Assembly: GCF_021018805.1 (NCBI RefSeq) | Contig: NC_086251.1 | Location: 40,060,767 to 40,124,766 of the forward strand | DNA: 64,000 nt | Source: Prinia subflava | Lineage: Eukaryota; Chordata; Aves; Passeriformes; Cisticolidae | Reading direction: 5' to 3' | Position numbers and translations under genes: made by a program | The notes under the pieces: generated by a model | The model's database searches: none | Told to the model about the DNA's origin: nothing | Seen by the model: only the letters and a program-made list of their open reading frames with translations | Part shown: positions 25,574 to 40,500 of the stretch, piece after piece | Numbering within the stretch: position 1 is the stretch's first letter | Layout of the letters: the number at the start of each line of letters is the position of its first letter

Positions 25574-28543
25574 TTTAATTACTAAAATAGACAATTCAAG
25601 ATATTCTGTCTTAGGTTCAAAAACCCGCCTCTTGCATTAGACATCTGCCATTCACAAAATTAAAGTAAGTACTGCCCATGGGCAAGATTTACACAGTACA
25701 GAAATTAACATCAGAAAGAATGAAATGTAAGTTTTGAACTGAAAGCCATTACTTGTGCTTCTGCAGTCACTTACATGAGGCAGTTCTTGTTAGTGGCTGG
25801 CTAAAAGCCATTACAAAGGCGGAGATAAAAATCAGGGCTGCAAGTAGAGCTCTTCTCTTAAAAGGCTGCTTACTCTTTAGTTTAGCTAATAAATAATCTC
25901 ATTGCACTAGGGTAAGTGTGAGGACTTGACTGGGTTGTCCAGATCCCCCCACCTACTTGGGTTCAGATGTAAACAGCAGGGGCTCAATTCTGCAATTTCT
26001 TGCAAAATAAACTTTTTAACAGAGCTTTTGTTTTTCCCATAACTGAAGGATCACGCCAGTAATAGAAAGCAGCAGTTCTGCTTCAGTTAACGAATTGTGC
26101 CACTGACAAGTGAAGACCCTGAGCATTCAGATTAAATGCAACTTTGGTACTGGGAAGCAGATGCTCCCCCCAGGCATTTAAGTACCAGAGTCTGAGGAAA
26201 AGAATGCAGAAAAAACAACTTCCTCTGCATAGTACCCTTCTTCTAGCCCCTCCCTCCTTCAGACAAAAACCAGCCCCAAGCCCTCCTCGGGGCTACTGTA
26301 TGTTCAGGGGGTAGACAACGCTGCTGCTTCTTCCTTAGGTACAGCATCCCACCTTCCCTTCCTGTTCAAAACACAGCCTCACTGCTGACAGCTCTTAGTC
26401 CCAACATCCAGTAAGGGTTTGTCATAGCACTGGCTCAGACTGAAAGATGACTTCTGGATTATTAAATTAGCTCTTTCTCAGGATAGCACAGCCTGGCCAG
26501 TGACCACCACATCCTACTTCATGTTTTCTGAGAATACAAAATTCTCACTGAAGACAAAATGAATGCATTTGCAGTCACTTTGTTCTGCAGACCAGACCAT
26601 GTACAAGTTTTGCCAACAGTAGGAGGAGGAATAAGAAAGGTTCATGGTTGAGAAGAGGCCACAATTACTTCCTTATGTTCAAACAGAAACTCCTAGAGAG
26701 GAAGAAACAACTTTGGTGTGACACCAAGGAATTTCTCAATGTGGATCTCAAGCAGATTCTGGTAAGGAGTGCAGATGTAGAATGAGCATTTCCTGTTTTG
26801 AAAAAGCAGCCTGGATTTCTGGCACGATGTCAATGATGGGATAAGGGTGGATGGATAAGAATGGATGGCTCCATCCCCAACCCTTGGCTTCTTGTTGCTG
26901 ATTGCACTTGTTCAATCAAAAGCACGCCTTGCACCCTCATGATGTAAAACCTGAGATATGAAAAGGGGTAGCTTAATCAGCCACAGGCAAACTTGCACTG
27001 CTAACTAGAGGAAAAGGACTAATGTTCACAGTAAGGCAAAGTTCTAAGTCTCCGAACTGTTTGGCATGACCACTGGAGACATGAGTACACTACTTCCTCC
27101 CCTTGCTGGAAGCTGCCAGTTATTTTCAAATCCAATTTGCAGAGAAGACACCGTGAGGGCAGTCTTTGGTTTCACAGAAGTGGGAAAGGTGTTTTAGAGC
27201 AAACAGGTAACTGCAACTGCCCAACAGGGAAATGTTCATCACGAGACATCAGTGGATAAACGTTTCCCTTACTCACATAAGTAATACCTCTTTGTTGTGG
27301 TGGGGTAAATTCACTTGTGCCTTACACATTCCTTGGGGAAGAGAAGACAGTAGAAGCTGCCAATTATTTCATGGGGTAGAAAAAGTGTCTACAGTTGTTT
27401 TTACTAGGGCAATGGACAGGTTTCAAATGGGAGACCACACCTTAGAGCTCACCCCAGCAAAAGCGATTGTGGTGCTCAGACCGCTCACAGGTCTCCCTGC
27501 GCTGTGCCATGCCTGCTGTCCTTGGGATGGCACCAGACTTGACACTTGGGTGTGCACCACCTCAGGTTAGGTGTCCTGAATCAGTCCACACAAGAACCCA
27601 AAGAGCACCAGCAGCAGAGGGAAGAGCTGTGGGTGTGCCTTGCTGAGAGCAGAGAAACAGAACTGGCTCTCACAGCGAAGTGAGCTGTCAGATCAGCCAT
27701 TTCATCTGACTGCAATCTCCTTGTGGGTGGAATGTGACAAGCTCTTCTCCTGGCAGTAGAGTTTCAATAGCTGGCACTGCTGCCTCGTTGTGCCAGCACA
27801 ACTATGTGTTATGACTACATGCTAAATGAATAAATTTATCAAGTCTGGTAGTCAGATGTATGGTGTAGCTGCACAGACTTGTAAAGGGCAGCAAAACTGA
27901 AACAGTCAGGCACACATTCTGCTTAGGAAATGCCTACTGCCTAAAAAAATGCTTGGTAAATTACTATGTTTTAGCCAACACCTTTCCCAAAACCATGCCC
28001 GAAGTGTACTTATAGCAGGCTGTTCTTGAAATACTGGAATATTCTTGCCATGTATTTCCAAACAAGCAGCTGGATTCTTGGAACACTGAGACTGGCAGCA
28101 TCCAGAGTTGTTCACTTTTCTCTGAATGACTGTTGATGCTGTTTCTAATTTCTGTATTGAACATCTCACAGGCAAACTTAAGTTATGTATGTTTAAAATA
28201 GAAGGGGGTGGGGGAAGTCACGTGTCTGTAGTCTGCCACCACATCCAGGAACTCTGTGCTTCTAACAAACTTGCTGGTGAAAGCTGGTTCTGAGCCCCTT
28301 GCATATTCTCTGCTGGACTTTAGGCCTTTTAACTTTCATAAGGCAGATTCTGAATCATTTATGGTAATCACAGTCATAAATCATACTCTCACTAGGCACA
28401 ATGCCAATCCAGGTAAAGATCTGTGGTGTATCTTTGGTCCATGTTCTGCTCTGTGACCAGTCCCAGCTGAACAACATATCTGGAGATTGCAATTTACTTT
28501 CTCAGCCTTCCAGAAATGCTGAAGTCCACAGCAGTATCACAGG
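25574..28543 (-). other. ENTPD5: ENTPD5 3' untranslated region (inferred)
   Basis: About 3 kb downstream of the ENTPD5 stop without any exon of another gene. Minus-strand polyadenylation hexamers are ATTAAA at 25579-25574 and, slightly further, AATAAA at 25451-25446. The length and end are inferred. The segment is not obviously repetitive, and the short reading frames inside it lack family signatures. Confidence 0.5.
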
Positions 28544-31500
28544 TCAATAGGTCATCCCCAGAGACTGCAGCAGGTAAAAGGTAGCACCCAAAGTCCAGCT
28601 TGTTTCTATGTTGTTTACTTTCTTTGTCAACTATAAAGGAAGAAAAACAAGTTGTTCTACAGTTCTCTAAATTAATAAATTGCACAAATGACAGCAACAA
28701 ATCTGGAAAGATTCAGTAGATAATTAATCAGAAAAATGAACTGATGCATGGTCATCAATAGAGATTTAACTGTTTTTTCTCACCTGTAAGACTGTGTTGT
28801 CCCTAAATCCAAAACCTTCCTTTAATAAAGCAGTGATGTAAGTGAGATCCATGCAGAGGAAAGGACTGGCTGAGTTGTACCTCTCCATGTTATCACAGAC
28901 TAGAGAAGGAAAAAAGGAAAAAAAAAAGGGATCTCAGCAAAATAAGAGCTTTTATCCACATTGTACATTTGAACTGAACTCAAGCCAAAGCTTACTAAAA
29001 CAAGCCAACCTCTTCTATTACTGTGTATATATGACACATGGTACATGCTAAAGAGCTGTTCTACAACGTTGGAGAATAAACCATACAGTACATCCAGTTT
29101 CTCTTAACTCCATCATAAGTACATCTTTTATTACAGCAATATAATCCACACAGTTCTTTTGAAGAACCTCTGTTCAACTAGTAACTAGCAGAGTGTTAGA
29201 TTACTGATTTTTTCAAGAACACAGCATCACCTCTTTTCATCATCCTTTCTCCACAGATGGCTCCAGTAATGGAGTCCACCTTCTAGGGTGGCAGTTTATT
29301 TTATTTTTTCCAACCTCACTTGTCCAAGGAAATGGAAGAGGCTATTGCCCAACCAACCACTCCCTCGCTGCAGCTAAGTCAAGATTCTGTAGTCAGGGTG
29401 ACAGTGACTGGGAAATTATTCACACTGCACATCATTTTCTAGACGACTGTTACTGCCTCATTCTACTGGCAGCAAGAGCAGAGTTCACTTCCTTCTAGGA
29501 AAAGATGGGCAGCATCCTTCTACTATTGAAATGAGATAGAGAAGAATTAGTTCAGGATCACAGACTTGATCTCCTGATGCTCTAAAGCTAAGTAAGTGGT
29601 TTGATAATGTTAGGTAACATCTTAGCCTTGTCTTTGAAATAAGCTCTCTCACTATCCACGGAAAAAATAACAACCAACCCACACTCAATTTTTTGAGCCT
29701 AATCCCCCTATTCAAAATCATCCAAGTTTCCAGGGAGATTAGGTTTAACTGAAAAATCACTAAAATTTAGGCCTTATTTTGGAAAAAAAGTCAGTCCTGA
29801 ACCACATAATTAAGCATCTTGTGCTGAAAAATATGGTCTACTCATTCTCGTGAGAATAATCACAGTCCAGAGGTAACTTGCTTTTAGCCATCAGCAGCCA
29901 GGCAAGGTGGGAGCTCTTTATCCACAGGAGGTACAAAACTAGAACAAGCATTCAGGAAAAAACAGGGGGAGGGTAAAGGAATGTGGAAGAGGCTGTCAGA
30001 CTTAAAACCCCTGTACTCTCCCTCCATTTTGTAAAGATTAAATAGGATTTAAGGTGACAGACTTACAGAATTCAGTGCTCCCTTGAACTCAAGAGTTGCA
30101 GTTCGACAGAAAGAGCTCTTAATACAGCAAATTCACTTTCTTTTGTAGTGACATGAACCATCTCCTTCTCCTGAACAGAGCTGTAAAGCCACCAACCCCT
30201 CACTGCTCTATCAGTATTGTCTTCTGGATCAGTTAGTTTTTGACTAATAAAAGTAACATGACAGGTGTAAGTGAAATAAAGGTTAAATAAGTTTGCTTTT
30301 CTTCCAAGTCACATTATGTACTGCCTACACATTCATATTTTTGTTATTTCTTGTCCAAACCAGTTTCCCAGCTCATGACAATTACCTTCTTTGGCTTTTC
30401 TTTCAAAATCTCTCACTTCCAAGACACCTCCGCGTTCATAATCTGAAAAAGATGTGAGAAAACATCATCATAGACTTGACAGCATTTGAGTTCTTTATCT
30501 AAGTTGACCCTAGAGTGCAACTCAGTGATGCTGCACTAGGAGTGAGACCTGTTTGGAATAGAAGACAGAGCTGCAGGTGTAACTGGAGCCCTGAGCACAT
30601 TTCACGTGCTGAATGCTGAACACCAAACTGCAGTGACAGATAAATGTCACTCCCCCAAGGCATTTTGTGTATCCCCTCTTTCTCAATAACATTCCTTTCC
30701 TCTGCTCCCCATGGCTCCAGCTGCCAGGGTTCCCCTGTCTGCCTTCTGGTTGATATGCTCACAGGCCGTAGGTTATCCCAAATTTACCGATCAGGTTAGT
30801 CTCAGCTGCTCGATCATAGTAATAGGAGAAAGCATAGAAGGAACTTCCACGAATCTCATCTGGCTGGTGAAGTTTCCCTTTGACAACCTTGAGTACTTCC
30901 AAGTAGCAAGGCTTGAATCCTGTTTCTCCTGTCAGGAAAAACACAGATGGGGTGAGCCAAAGAGCATATGCAAGAGATGGAAGAAATACTGGCAACAGGA
31001 TGAAAAATTATAGAAGTGGAGATTAAAGCATCAGAACAAGAACTTATATATCCCTTCCCTAATCCAACATGGCACCTGCATGCAGGCAAGGACTCTGAAA
31101 CCTCATCAAGTAGAACTGGTTAGAGCAGATCATTGCTGTGTCTGACTCAAGTGCCATGCACACTACTTCCATGTCAGGCAAAACTACCATTGACATGCTC
31201 TGTGGTCAGCACAATCTTCTACATTTGCTGCCACCTCTTAGATAAAACCTTACTTTCTCACCCCATCACATTGTAATTTTACCAACCCACTCCACACACA
31301 CCAAATTTGCAATTCAGCTCTTATGTTCCCCAACATGTTCAGGTCTATGATGGCAGCAGACTCACGCTCTCTATGCAGCATTAGAGACTTATTATTATTA
31401 GAGACTTAAGAAACAGTTCCACAAGTGAGGTTAACTGGTAGGCCAAAATGTTTGTACCCTTACACAGACAGAATTTTTGCACTTTGCTCAAAGCCCCAGA

Positions 31501-34500
31501 AACACCTGTCTTATTTGCACAAGTAATTCTCAACATTTCCTATAAAGGTCTGATTTGTAATAAGAGATCACAGTCAGAGGACAGGGGTACAGGTCAGCTA
31601 CTCTTACAGCTTCAGATTTTAATCTCTATTTCTCACAAGTCAACCTCTACAACTGCACAGCTATCCTTCATATCCCAATCACCATCAGTTAACTGAGGAA
31701 ATATTTGACAAGGAAAAACCCAGATTCTGGAGATAAGACTTACTGTAAAATAAACAAGTCTCCTTAACTTACCTTCTTTGTTGCCGCCATACCGATATTT
31801 CACTCCCCCAAAGTGCCACTCTGCCTCCAACTGCTTTGGCAAACAAGAACTGCGGAACATTTGTCCATCCACAACTGGAATGAGAGCAGAGAGGAGAGTC
31901 AGAAAGCACAGAATTTAACATAGCTATAGATCAATATGCAGAACCAGAAAAGGCTGAAAGATCTTGATTGAAGTCTTTAAGCGAAAGTACAAGAATCTGA
32001 ATTGATGGATGTGGCACTAACTGGTTACAAATTAAGGACCAGTCTCAAGTCTGGAAAAGTTGTGTCCATTTTGTCCTGCAAACAGCAGAGCAGCCAGGCT
32101 TGTCATTTCTTAATGAGACAAATGGTACAAGGGTATCTGGATAGTGGCTATTCACCACAAGAGACAAGCAATGAGAGATGATAATCACACAGATGCACAA
32201 ACCCTAATGACAGCAGATAACCAAGACAAACAAAGCAACTGAGCAATGAAGACAAAACCTCCTAAAACAGAGATCAGTGGCAACTACAGGATCCACTGAA
32301 TGTATCTTTGAGGGTTTAACCAGATATACTGCAACTGATAAGAAGAAAACATTATTATTGCTGGACACACAGGTCTTCTGTTAGAAGCAAACTTCTAACA
32401 GAATGCTTGAGGCAGACTGTGGGACAGCAAAATTTACTATGGGATGCTTAAAGAAAGGCTCAAAGGCTGGGAAAAGAGGGAATTAAGGGATCAAGGAAGT
32501 GAAAGGATGGCAAACCAGAGGGGACCATAAAAGAAGACAGTCACAAGTAAGCAGGCAGCTGGTCCGTGTGCTTTTCTGTTTGAGCCTTGTGAGCAATCAC
32601 TGCAGTCTGTCCTATCTTCTTCTTAATCTCTACTCCCAACTGTTTTTGATTTGAGTACATTCCAGTAATTGTCACAAGTCCATGTAGCTGTCAAGCAAGA
32701 ATCCAGAAGGTGGAAAGACTCCAGGTCCTGGCCAGAGACTAGACAAAAGGCCCAAGCTCTGGGTGAGAGACTGGAAAGACTCATGAATGTGAGTATGCAC
32801 CCAAGTTAGTGAGTGAGAGTGTGATGTGCTTGTGGGCTTCCATCTAGACTAGGCAGTGCACACAACACGTCTGGGGAACACCACAGATACCAGAGGGGCC
32901 TACAAAATGGGTTTGGCCTAAGCAGCAACCCTCAGGAAAAGGATCTATTCGTGCTGCTTAAGCTTCTGTGGATGCTTGTAAAGCTGTGGTTGGCTATGGT
33001 GTTTGTATGCTCCCACGTGTGCATTTCTGGAATTTGCACTTGAGTCTCACTGCTGGATGATCTCAAAAATAGGGAAAAGCAGCTGTCTCACTAGACAACT
33101 CCTTAAAAAGTGGTAGCTGTTTTCAGACAAATATATACCATCAGAAACGTAGAAAAGCACAAGATACAGAAGTGAAAACAACAGGAAATGGGCTGCTGAC
33201 ACAAAGCTAAGTCTAGGCATCTCTTAATAAATCTTGAATGTTTTACTATATGAACATACCTTCCACATTCAAAGCTCCAAGTGTTGCCAGTCTTGCAGCT
33301 TTTAGTCCAAATCCCAAATAGCTGTGAACAACAAAGACAGATGTTATAGTCTTGATTCCTGCACATCTGGTGTGCTTTACCCATACTCCTCTTCCTAAGT
33401 CCTGGAACACACAAACCAAATTTCCTTCCTCTGATTCCCACAAGGCTCCCCTCTCTAAAATGGAGCTCCCTTTGCCAGAACAACCCTGAGGGCCAAAAGA
33501 GTGACACAAACCCAAGAAATACAAAGAGTTGTAAAATGGGTAAATCTAAAACTGCAGGAAGTGGTTAGAGCTGAGGTGGCATTTGTACAAGATGATCATA
33601 AAAAGCAAAAATGCACCATCTTAAAAATGAGGGAGAAAGAAGGGTGCTGAGTGCATGGGGAATGGGGCAGCCACTCTTATGTAACACACACAAAACTATG
33701 TGCTCTTAGGGCAAAGTGCAGAACCTCCCACAGAACGGCAACCGTGGCTTTGTGTGAAATTCACCCATTTGACTCCATAGGTAACTGTTACATTTATTAT
33801 AAGCTAGAATATGAACAATGCTTATGAGAATGTCATCACATATTGCAGCAACACAGCCAGGTTAAAATCCTGTTGACCCTTTCATTGCCACCTCTGTATT
33901 TGGCCTCTTACCACTTCTGTCATGTAATTTTAAATGTTTGCAGAATATTGAGCGTTAAACTAACCTCCGGCTCCCCCTCAATTTTTAGGAGATGATTTTT
34001 CCATCTCAATTATTTTAGGTGGACTGTAATGATGACTAATGGACTGTATTGATGCCTACAGCAATCAGCAAATGTAAGGAGTAGGAGAGGATAACTATTA
34101 GACCAGCTCTGCTGCCAAGTAAGCAGATTCTATAACTGACTATAACTATTCTATAACCGACTGAGATGGTATGTTCACTCCACTGAGGAACAAGTCTCAG
34201 GAAAGTCCTCTTTCAAAATCTCTGATCATGTTTAGCTCTGACTACTGGCACAATATCTACCTTTCTGCTTGTTTCAGCATATTTGGCTTGAATCCTGTAA
34301 TAAGAATTCTTCTCGTTAAATATGGACTCACAATGCTTTCTCTTCATTTGACAGACTGCCTAATATTCCCTTGCAGTGACATTAACCACACTCCTGGAAT
34401 GTTTCCAGCCAACTAATATCATGCTCCACTTCTACTGTTCCATGCAGATAAGAAGTAAAAAGTAATGGTCTCTGCTGCTGGTACCAGGATGATGTGGCTA

Positions 34501-37500
34501 TTGGCTCAGGGGCTGCAAAAAGACTGATTTCCCCAGTGGAAATAGCAGTTTTTTGCTCCTCACCTGTGGGTATAGAGCTTGTAGGTGCTATTAAACATTT
34601 CAAATGAGGTAAGAAAATCCCCAGGGGTTTCTTTCAGAGTTTCCTAAAAGTTAAGTAAAAGAAAAAAAATTTTTAGTTTATATTATGCAATAAAGAGTAA
34701 CCAACTTTAATGTAATATCACAGAAATACCCAAAGAGCTTACTGCACACTCATCTGATCTGCTTTGAAAACCAAGTACAGTGTTACAATGGCACTACTGC
34801 TGCAATATCTGCAGCTTTTAACACCGATTTTATTTATACACATCTTTGTGTTACTTCAATGTATAACAGGGAAGCACAACAGATCAGGATGAAGACACTT
34901 TCTAATTCAGGTAATCTGAATTTTTCTAGAGCACTTACATGCTACTCTACATCTACAGAGTCCCCATCGAAATCAGCTGCACTAGAAGCACTATGAATTT
35001 CTGCGAGTCACACTAGGCACCTAAACTGAGGTACTCAGAAAAATTAAAAACACCAAGTATAAGCCCCATTTTCACCAGGTCAAATGTCTTGCAGGTACAC
35101 AAGGAAACAGTGTGACCACTCACTCCCAGTCTTAGGGCTGCTTCACCTAAATTAGCCTCTTGTCTCACCACCTGAGTCTTTTCCTCTCACAGTCTTCCCT
35201 CTGTGCACACCTCCATCCCACTGGTACCCTGCCCTAGCTTCCTGACAGACTAATTCACACTCCTGTAAGGCTGAACTCCTTTAGCAATCATTTACTGTTC
35301 CTTTCTGTCCACTCCCTCAGCTCTCAGTCTCAGTTTCTGTCTCTCCTCATGGCCTCATTCTCCCACCCCTTCTTGCCTCCGTGCTCTTATTGAGACACTG
35401 TTATTCTGGGCCAAGCAGCAGAATCTCTGAGAGAACTGAGGCTGCATAGTCCTGCAGTTACCTCTGAAGTAAGGAGAACCAGATCTGGGTTATTTTTTCT
35501 GGAGTCCTAGACAGAAGCCCGCTCAAAGCTGAAAGGAATTTGACAGTACTCAGCTTGAGCTTCTCCTGAGCAAATACAAATCAAAATTTGTTTTGGGTCT
35601 CAAGTTGATTATCACTGAAATGGCAGTCACATCCTTGGCCTCATACACACAGACTGCCGTATTTTGAGTTCTGTTTCTAAATCTTACGTTACAAAATCTT
35701 TTTAAAGGAGAGATCCTCAAAAAAATTAGTTTGGAGAAACCAATTGTCTTTTTTCATGCCCTACGTTCACAAAAATGAGGCAGACACTAGACAGTCAATT
35801 TCATAATTACTATGATTGGTTTTCAGCTGCTTTTAACTTTGGCAATGCCATGAAATTAAAATCAGCTCCATGCAGTAATCTTATGTGTTCTCTACTTGCT
35901 CATAATTCATATTCAATTAATGAATCTCTTACTATTACAGTCTTTTGTTCAAAACTAACACAAGAGGAAACATGTGACTGCCTCGGATTGCAGGAAGGAA
36001 AAATCTCCCCTGCAAATTAAAGGGAGGTATCCCTGATAATTCTGTCAGATGGGAAAAACTCCCAGAAACATACTGAGCTTATTTATTTGAACTTGACAAC
36101 ACAGGTGAGAAGCAGACATAGTGTACAAGCAGGCAACATGAACCTTGACTCCACACTGCCCTACAAACCCACACCGTTAGTCCTGATCAGTAGCAAACAC
36201 TCCAGGCCTTTTCCTGCATGGCTTGAAGGGGGCGTTTGAATTCTGAGCTGCAGTTCAGCCCATTTCACAGTTCTATTTATTCTCCAAAACTCTGACATGC
36301 AACACCCCTTCCTGTTGGTCCAGTGCCCACTTTAGCAGGTGTTATCAACACAAAACAGAGGACAAGCCCAGAGTATACTTGAGGCTTTGCTGAACAGGAT
36401 AAGGTTGCATGTCATGTCTCAACATAACACACGATTGCAGAATTAAAATAGCCTGATGTGAAAGCCATGTGTTCTGTGGCCACCAAACATCCTTTGAGAA
36501 TCTCAAGTTCTATAAACAAAAAATGTTAAAAAAAAAGGATTGCTTCAGAAAGAGTGACATAAACAGCATCACAATATTAAGGTACAGAATGCTATAGTGC
36601 CTTTCCATTACTCATGTAATTTTCTCATGCAAACTGCAGACTTGGGTCCCAGTTCAAACTGTTTCTGAAGAGCTATAGAACTACAAAGAAATTCAGCAGA
36701 GGTGTCTGAGGGACAGAGAGCTGAATGCTCAAAATGAATAGAAGAAATTGATAAGAAAACAGAGAACTGACTGTGCTACTATTAAAGAAATTTATCCTAT
36801 ACAACACTCTTCCCCTCTAAAACTTAGTGAAGACCTGTTATCAGACTGGAATGGGGGAAAAAGATAAACCAGTCCATACATTTCTTCCAATATTCAAGAA
36901 TACTACCTAGAAATGTTCTACATTTGTTGAACACGCAGCAATGTCAAGATTAATGAGGCTTTCCCAGCCTGAGCGTAGAAAACAAAAGCTGTTTCTTTTT
37001 TGGTTTACTCATTTGCTTTTTTTTTATTTATTTCCTCATCATTCAGGCTGCTTTGTTTGCAAGCGCCTATCAGCCAACTGCTGAACTCAACAGGAACAGA
37101 AATACAGATGTTCTGTAAACCACAGATCTTCTGTTTGTGCCACTGCTGACAAAGTGATATCAGAGGGCACAGCAGTGCTCAGGTCTCTCCAGCCTTGCAG
37201 TCCCAACCCACGCACCTTTAACCACTCCTCACCTCAAACCGTGGCAGGAATGTGATTTGGGTTGAGGCTCCTCCCAAGTCCAGAATCCCAACAGTTTGCT
37301 GGTTCTGACCAGACAGCTGCCCTGCAAACAACACCATCCTCAGAACAGCCCCCAGTGAACAAATGCTGGAATGCAGACACTGCTGGGATGTTCAGGCAGC
37401 CACCAGGTGATCACAATATCACAGCAATACAAGGAGGGCTGAGCTGCCCTTCAAAGAAAAAACCTCAGAGGGAACAGGCAGGCAAACAGAAGGTATTATG

Positions 37501-40500
37501 GAAAGATTCACAGACTTTCTTCCTTGATTCCAGTCTCTCCTCCAGAGAGACAAAAGCAGATAAATCTCTAGACATCAAGCAAAAGCCGAAAGTAAGAGAC
37601 AAAGTATCTCCTGCAGAAGACTGTCAGAGAGAGTACACAAATTTTGTAACCATCATATAGCTGGTCAAAAGCAGTAGGGGAAGGAAGGGCAGTAAGGGCC
37701 AAAACAGCTATTGTCATTTCTCTTCACCCAGAGCAGCTTTTTTGCTTCTCATCTATCTACCAGAGTACTGATTTTCTTTTCCCTAGATTGCACTCCCAGA
37801 AGCTCTCAGAACCAGTAGCACTAAGGCACCATGCCCCGCAACACCACTGCAGCTGCACAGCTCACACGGGGATGAAGAACACTGCAAGGCCTTGTTTCCC
37901 ACACATTAGCAGCACCACTCCCCAAAGCACGTTAGGGAAACCAGCTTGGCAGTGCCTCCAAGATCTGAGTAAATTCTGAGACGTCTTCAGGGTTAAGACA
38001 TCTTCTTACTACAGACTCTGCCCACGACAATCCACTGCTTTAGCACCGGTGAGAGAGCAGGGAGGAAAGGCAGGGCAAAGGCAGAGGAATTTAGGGAGAT
38101 CACCTCGACAGAAGAGACTCAAGTTCAAGTTCAGAGAGCAGTCATACAGAATTAACTACCTGTCAAAAAGTTCACAGTGATCCAGGCTAAAATTCCTGCA
38201 AGGAGTGAAAAAAAGAAAAAAAAAGTCACCACTGAATACTCCCACAATCTCCTGTCCACTATTACCAGCCCTCCACAAGTTATTTTTTTACCTGGAAGTC
38301 ATTAACCCAATCACCCCAGACTTCAGAGATTAATTCAAACTCATAGATAATGTATATGATGCATTACTGATTCACACAAGTCTCATGAGCTGAAATAGGT
38401 AGGACTTTGTAATATCCATGCAACTGCAGCATACACAAATCATATCCATTATCCAAACAACATACAAAGAAGTAATGAGCTGACACAATGCATAAGTTTC
38501 CTTGGACCTGCTTTTGCAGTCCAGCATTTCAATTTCTAATCTGAAAATTGCATTCCCACCACTCTGTTTTAATCTTGAAGTTTCTATAATTACACTACAA
38601 ACAGAGCAGCAACCAATAAAACACAAACAGCTCTTTTGACTCCCGTGGCTTGCTTGACACTGACATGATTCTCACCAGAACACAGACAAACATGTGACAG
38701 TACAAGAGGTAGGGATTTTAAATAAACTTGGCAGGCTACCCTGTGCTCTATTATGCCTCATTGGTTCTGCCCCCTGTCAATACAACAGTTCTCCCTGTTG
38801 TACAATTCACCCATTAATTCATAGTGACAAACTATGCACTGCACCATACTTATCAAATACTTGAAGACTTTATGGTACTACTTCTTTTCTCTCGGCTCAT
38901 GTGGACAGATTTTGTTCTTTAATCTTCCTTCATTTATTAGTTGTTTAAGCACTGTGATACTTCTACTTGCTTTCCTTCAACACCTTCCAAAGTGGCAATT
39001 TATCTGCCATAAGGAAGTGTTCTGAACTGAACATAACGTGACAGGATGGTTCTTTTCATCAGGCATCCATGCAGATGATTATTACTTGCCTGTTCTCCAA
39101 GGCAGTATGTCTGGACATGTAGCCAGAATGATACAGTGTTCTTTTCTGCACTGCAAAGTCATTGTTCACTCCAAACCTACAACATATTTCACCTTCTCTT
39201 GTATTTTGCAGTACTTCCTTGCTACTTTACTAGCTGTATTTTTCCCAACAGAATATTTTTTAACTTATTATTTTATTACTTAGTTATCTATTTTTAATAC
39301 TTGCCAATTATCCTTCATTCTCCTCTAATAGTCACAATCCTCCCAATTTTAGATTGAAAATTGATGAGCTAATCATAATAGGTTATTTTTAATGCTGATA
39401 TAGCAGAATTTACGAGGCACTTTCCATAAACTTCCCAGCTTGCTATATATTGTCATGTAGCCTTTCAGAGATGGACACCATCTCTTTTACACCAGTTCCC
39501 AAGAGCAGGCTTCAGCTGGTCAGCCTGTATCAGACAATACTTCTTGTTGAGACAAGGTTTTGTTCAGAAACCTCTAAAATCTCTTAGTGTATCTGCATTT
39601 GTAGCCCAACAGGTGATCAATTAATGAACACCACCTCAGAAAGGCAGGCCTCAAACAGGGCCAGAAACCATTTCTTTTTCCCTCCTTAGTTTAGGGACCA
39701 TTTCTCTTTTCCTCTCATCTTCCTAAGATATCTCTCTTTTTCCCGTTTCTCTTTGCTTTTACTTTTTATCCCTCCCTCATACCTTCATGAGATCCATCCA
39801 TGATGCCAACACTGTCCTCTGGAACAAGAAATGGTGATTCCTCAAAGACTTCTTTCACCTGAGGAAAGAAATAGTGATTAGATTTCTTGGTCTTCAGTCT
39901 TGTTCTGCGCTGAGGGTGAAAAACTTTTGTTTTACACAGCAGTAGAAAATAAGACAAGTGTGTGGAAAGAAAGAAAAGAAGTATTGTAGGTCTCTCTCCA
40001 TGCCTTCCATCATAGCAAGACAGAGGATTTCAGGACTAGACAAGATATTCTGCGAGTTTCATGCAATCCTGGGATTACAGTCTCTTTTCACAGATGAAAT
40101 TCTCTTATGCTAAACAGAATAGAGAACTAAATGGAAAAAAAAGAAATAGGGAGAACAATACTAGTGCATCCAAAGCAACTTAGTACTACCTCTGAAAGCA
40201 GCGCCTGAGCTTTCTCCTCTGACAGCAAGCGAAGTCCAGCTGTGGCTTTTAACACTACTGGGGTCTTTTTCCAGAGATGAGGTGGCACAGCATCTATGGC
40301 CATGTCCAGCAATGTTTTGACAGATTCAGCACCCTAAAAGGAAAAATATGTTTTTCATAGGGTTTTCTCCTACAGGGCACCAGAGAATAGGCCTCTCAGT
40401 TTCCCCTCAAAACTTGTGAGAACAGTATTCAATAGCAAAAGATGCCAATACCCAAGATAAGTAAAAAAACCATGCCAGACATCTCATTAAAACATTAAAG

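Noticed and set aside
33103..33524. Minus-strand frames of 92 and 134 codons around an ENTPD5 exon
   Set aside because: They are extensions or shifted frames of the true 62-nt exon at 33321-33260 into intron sequence.
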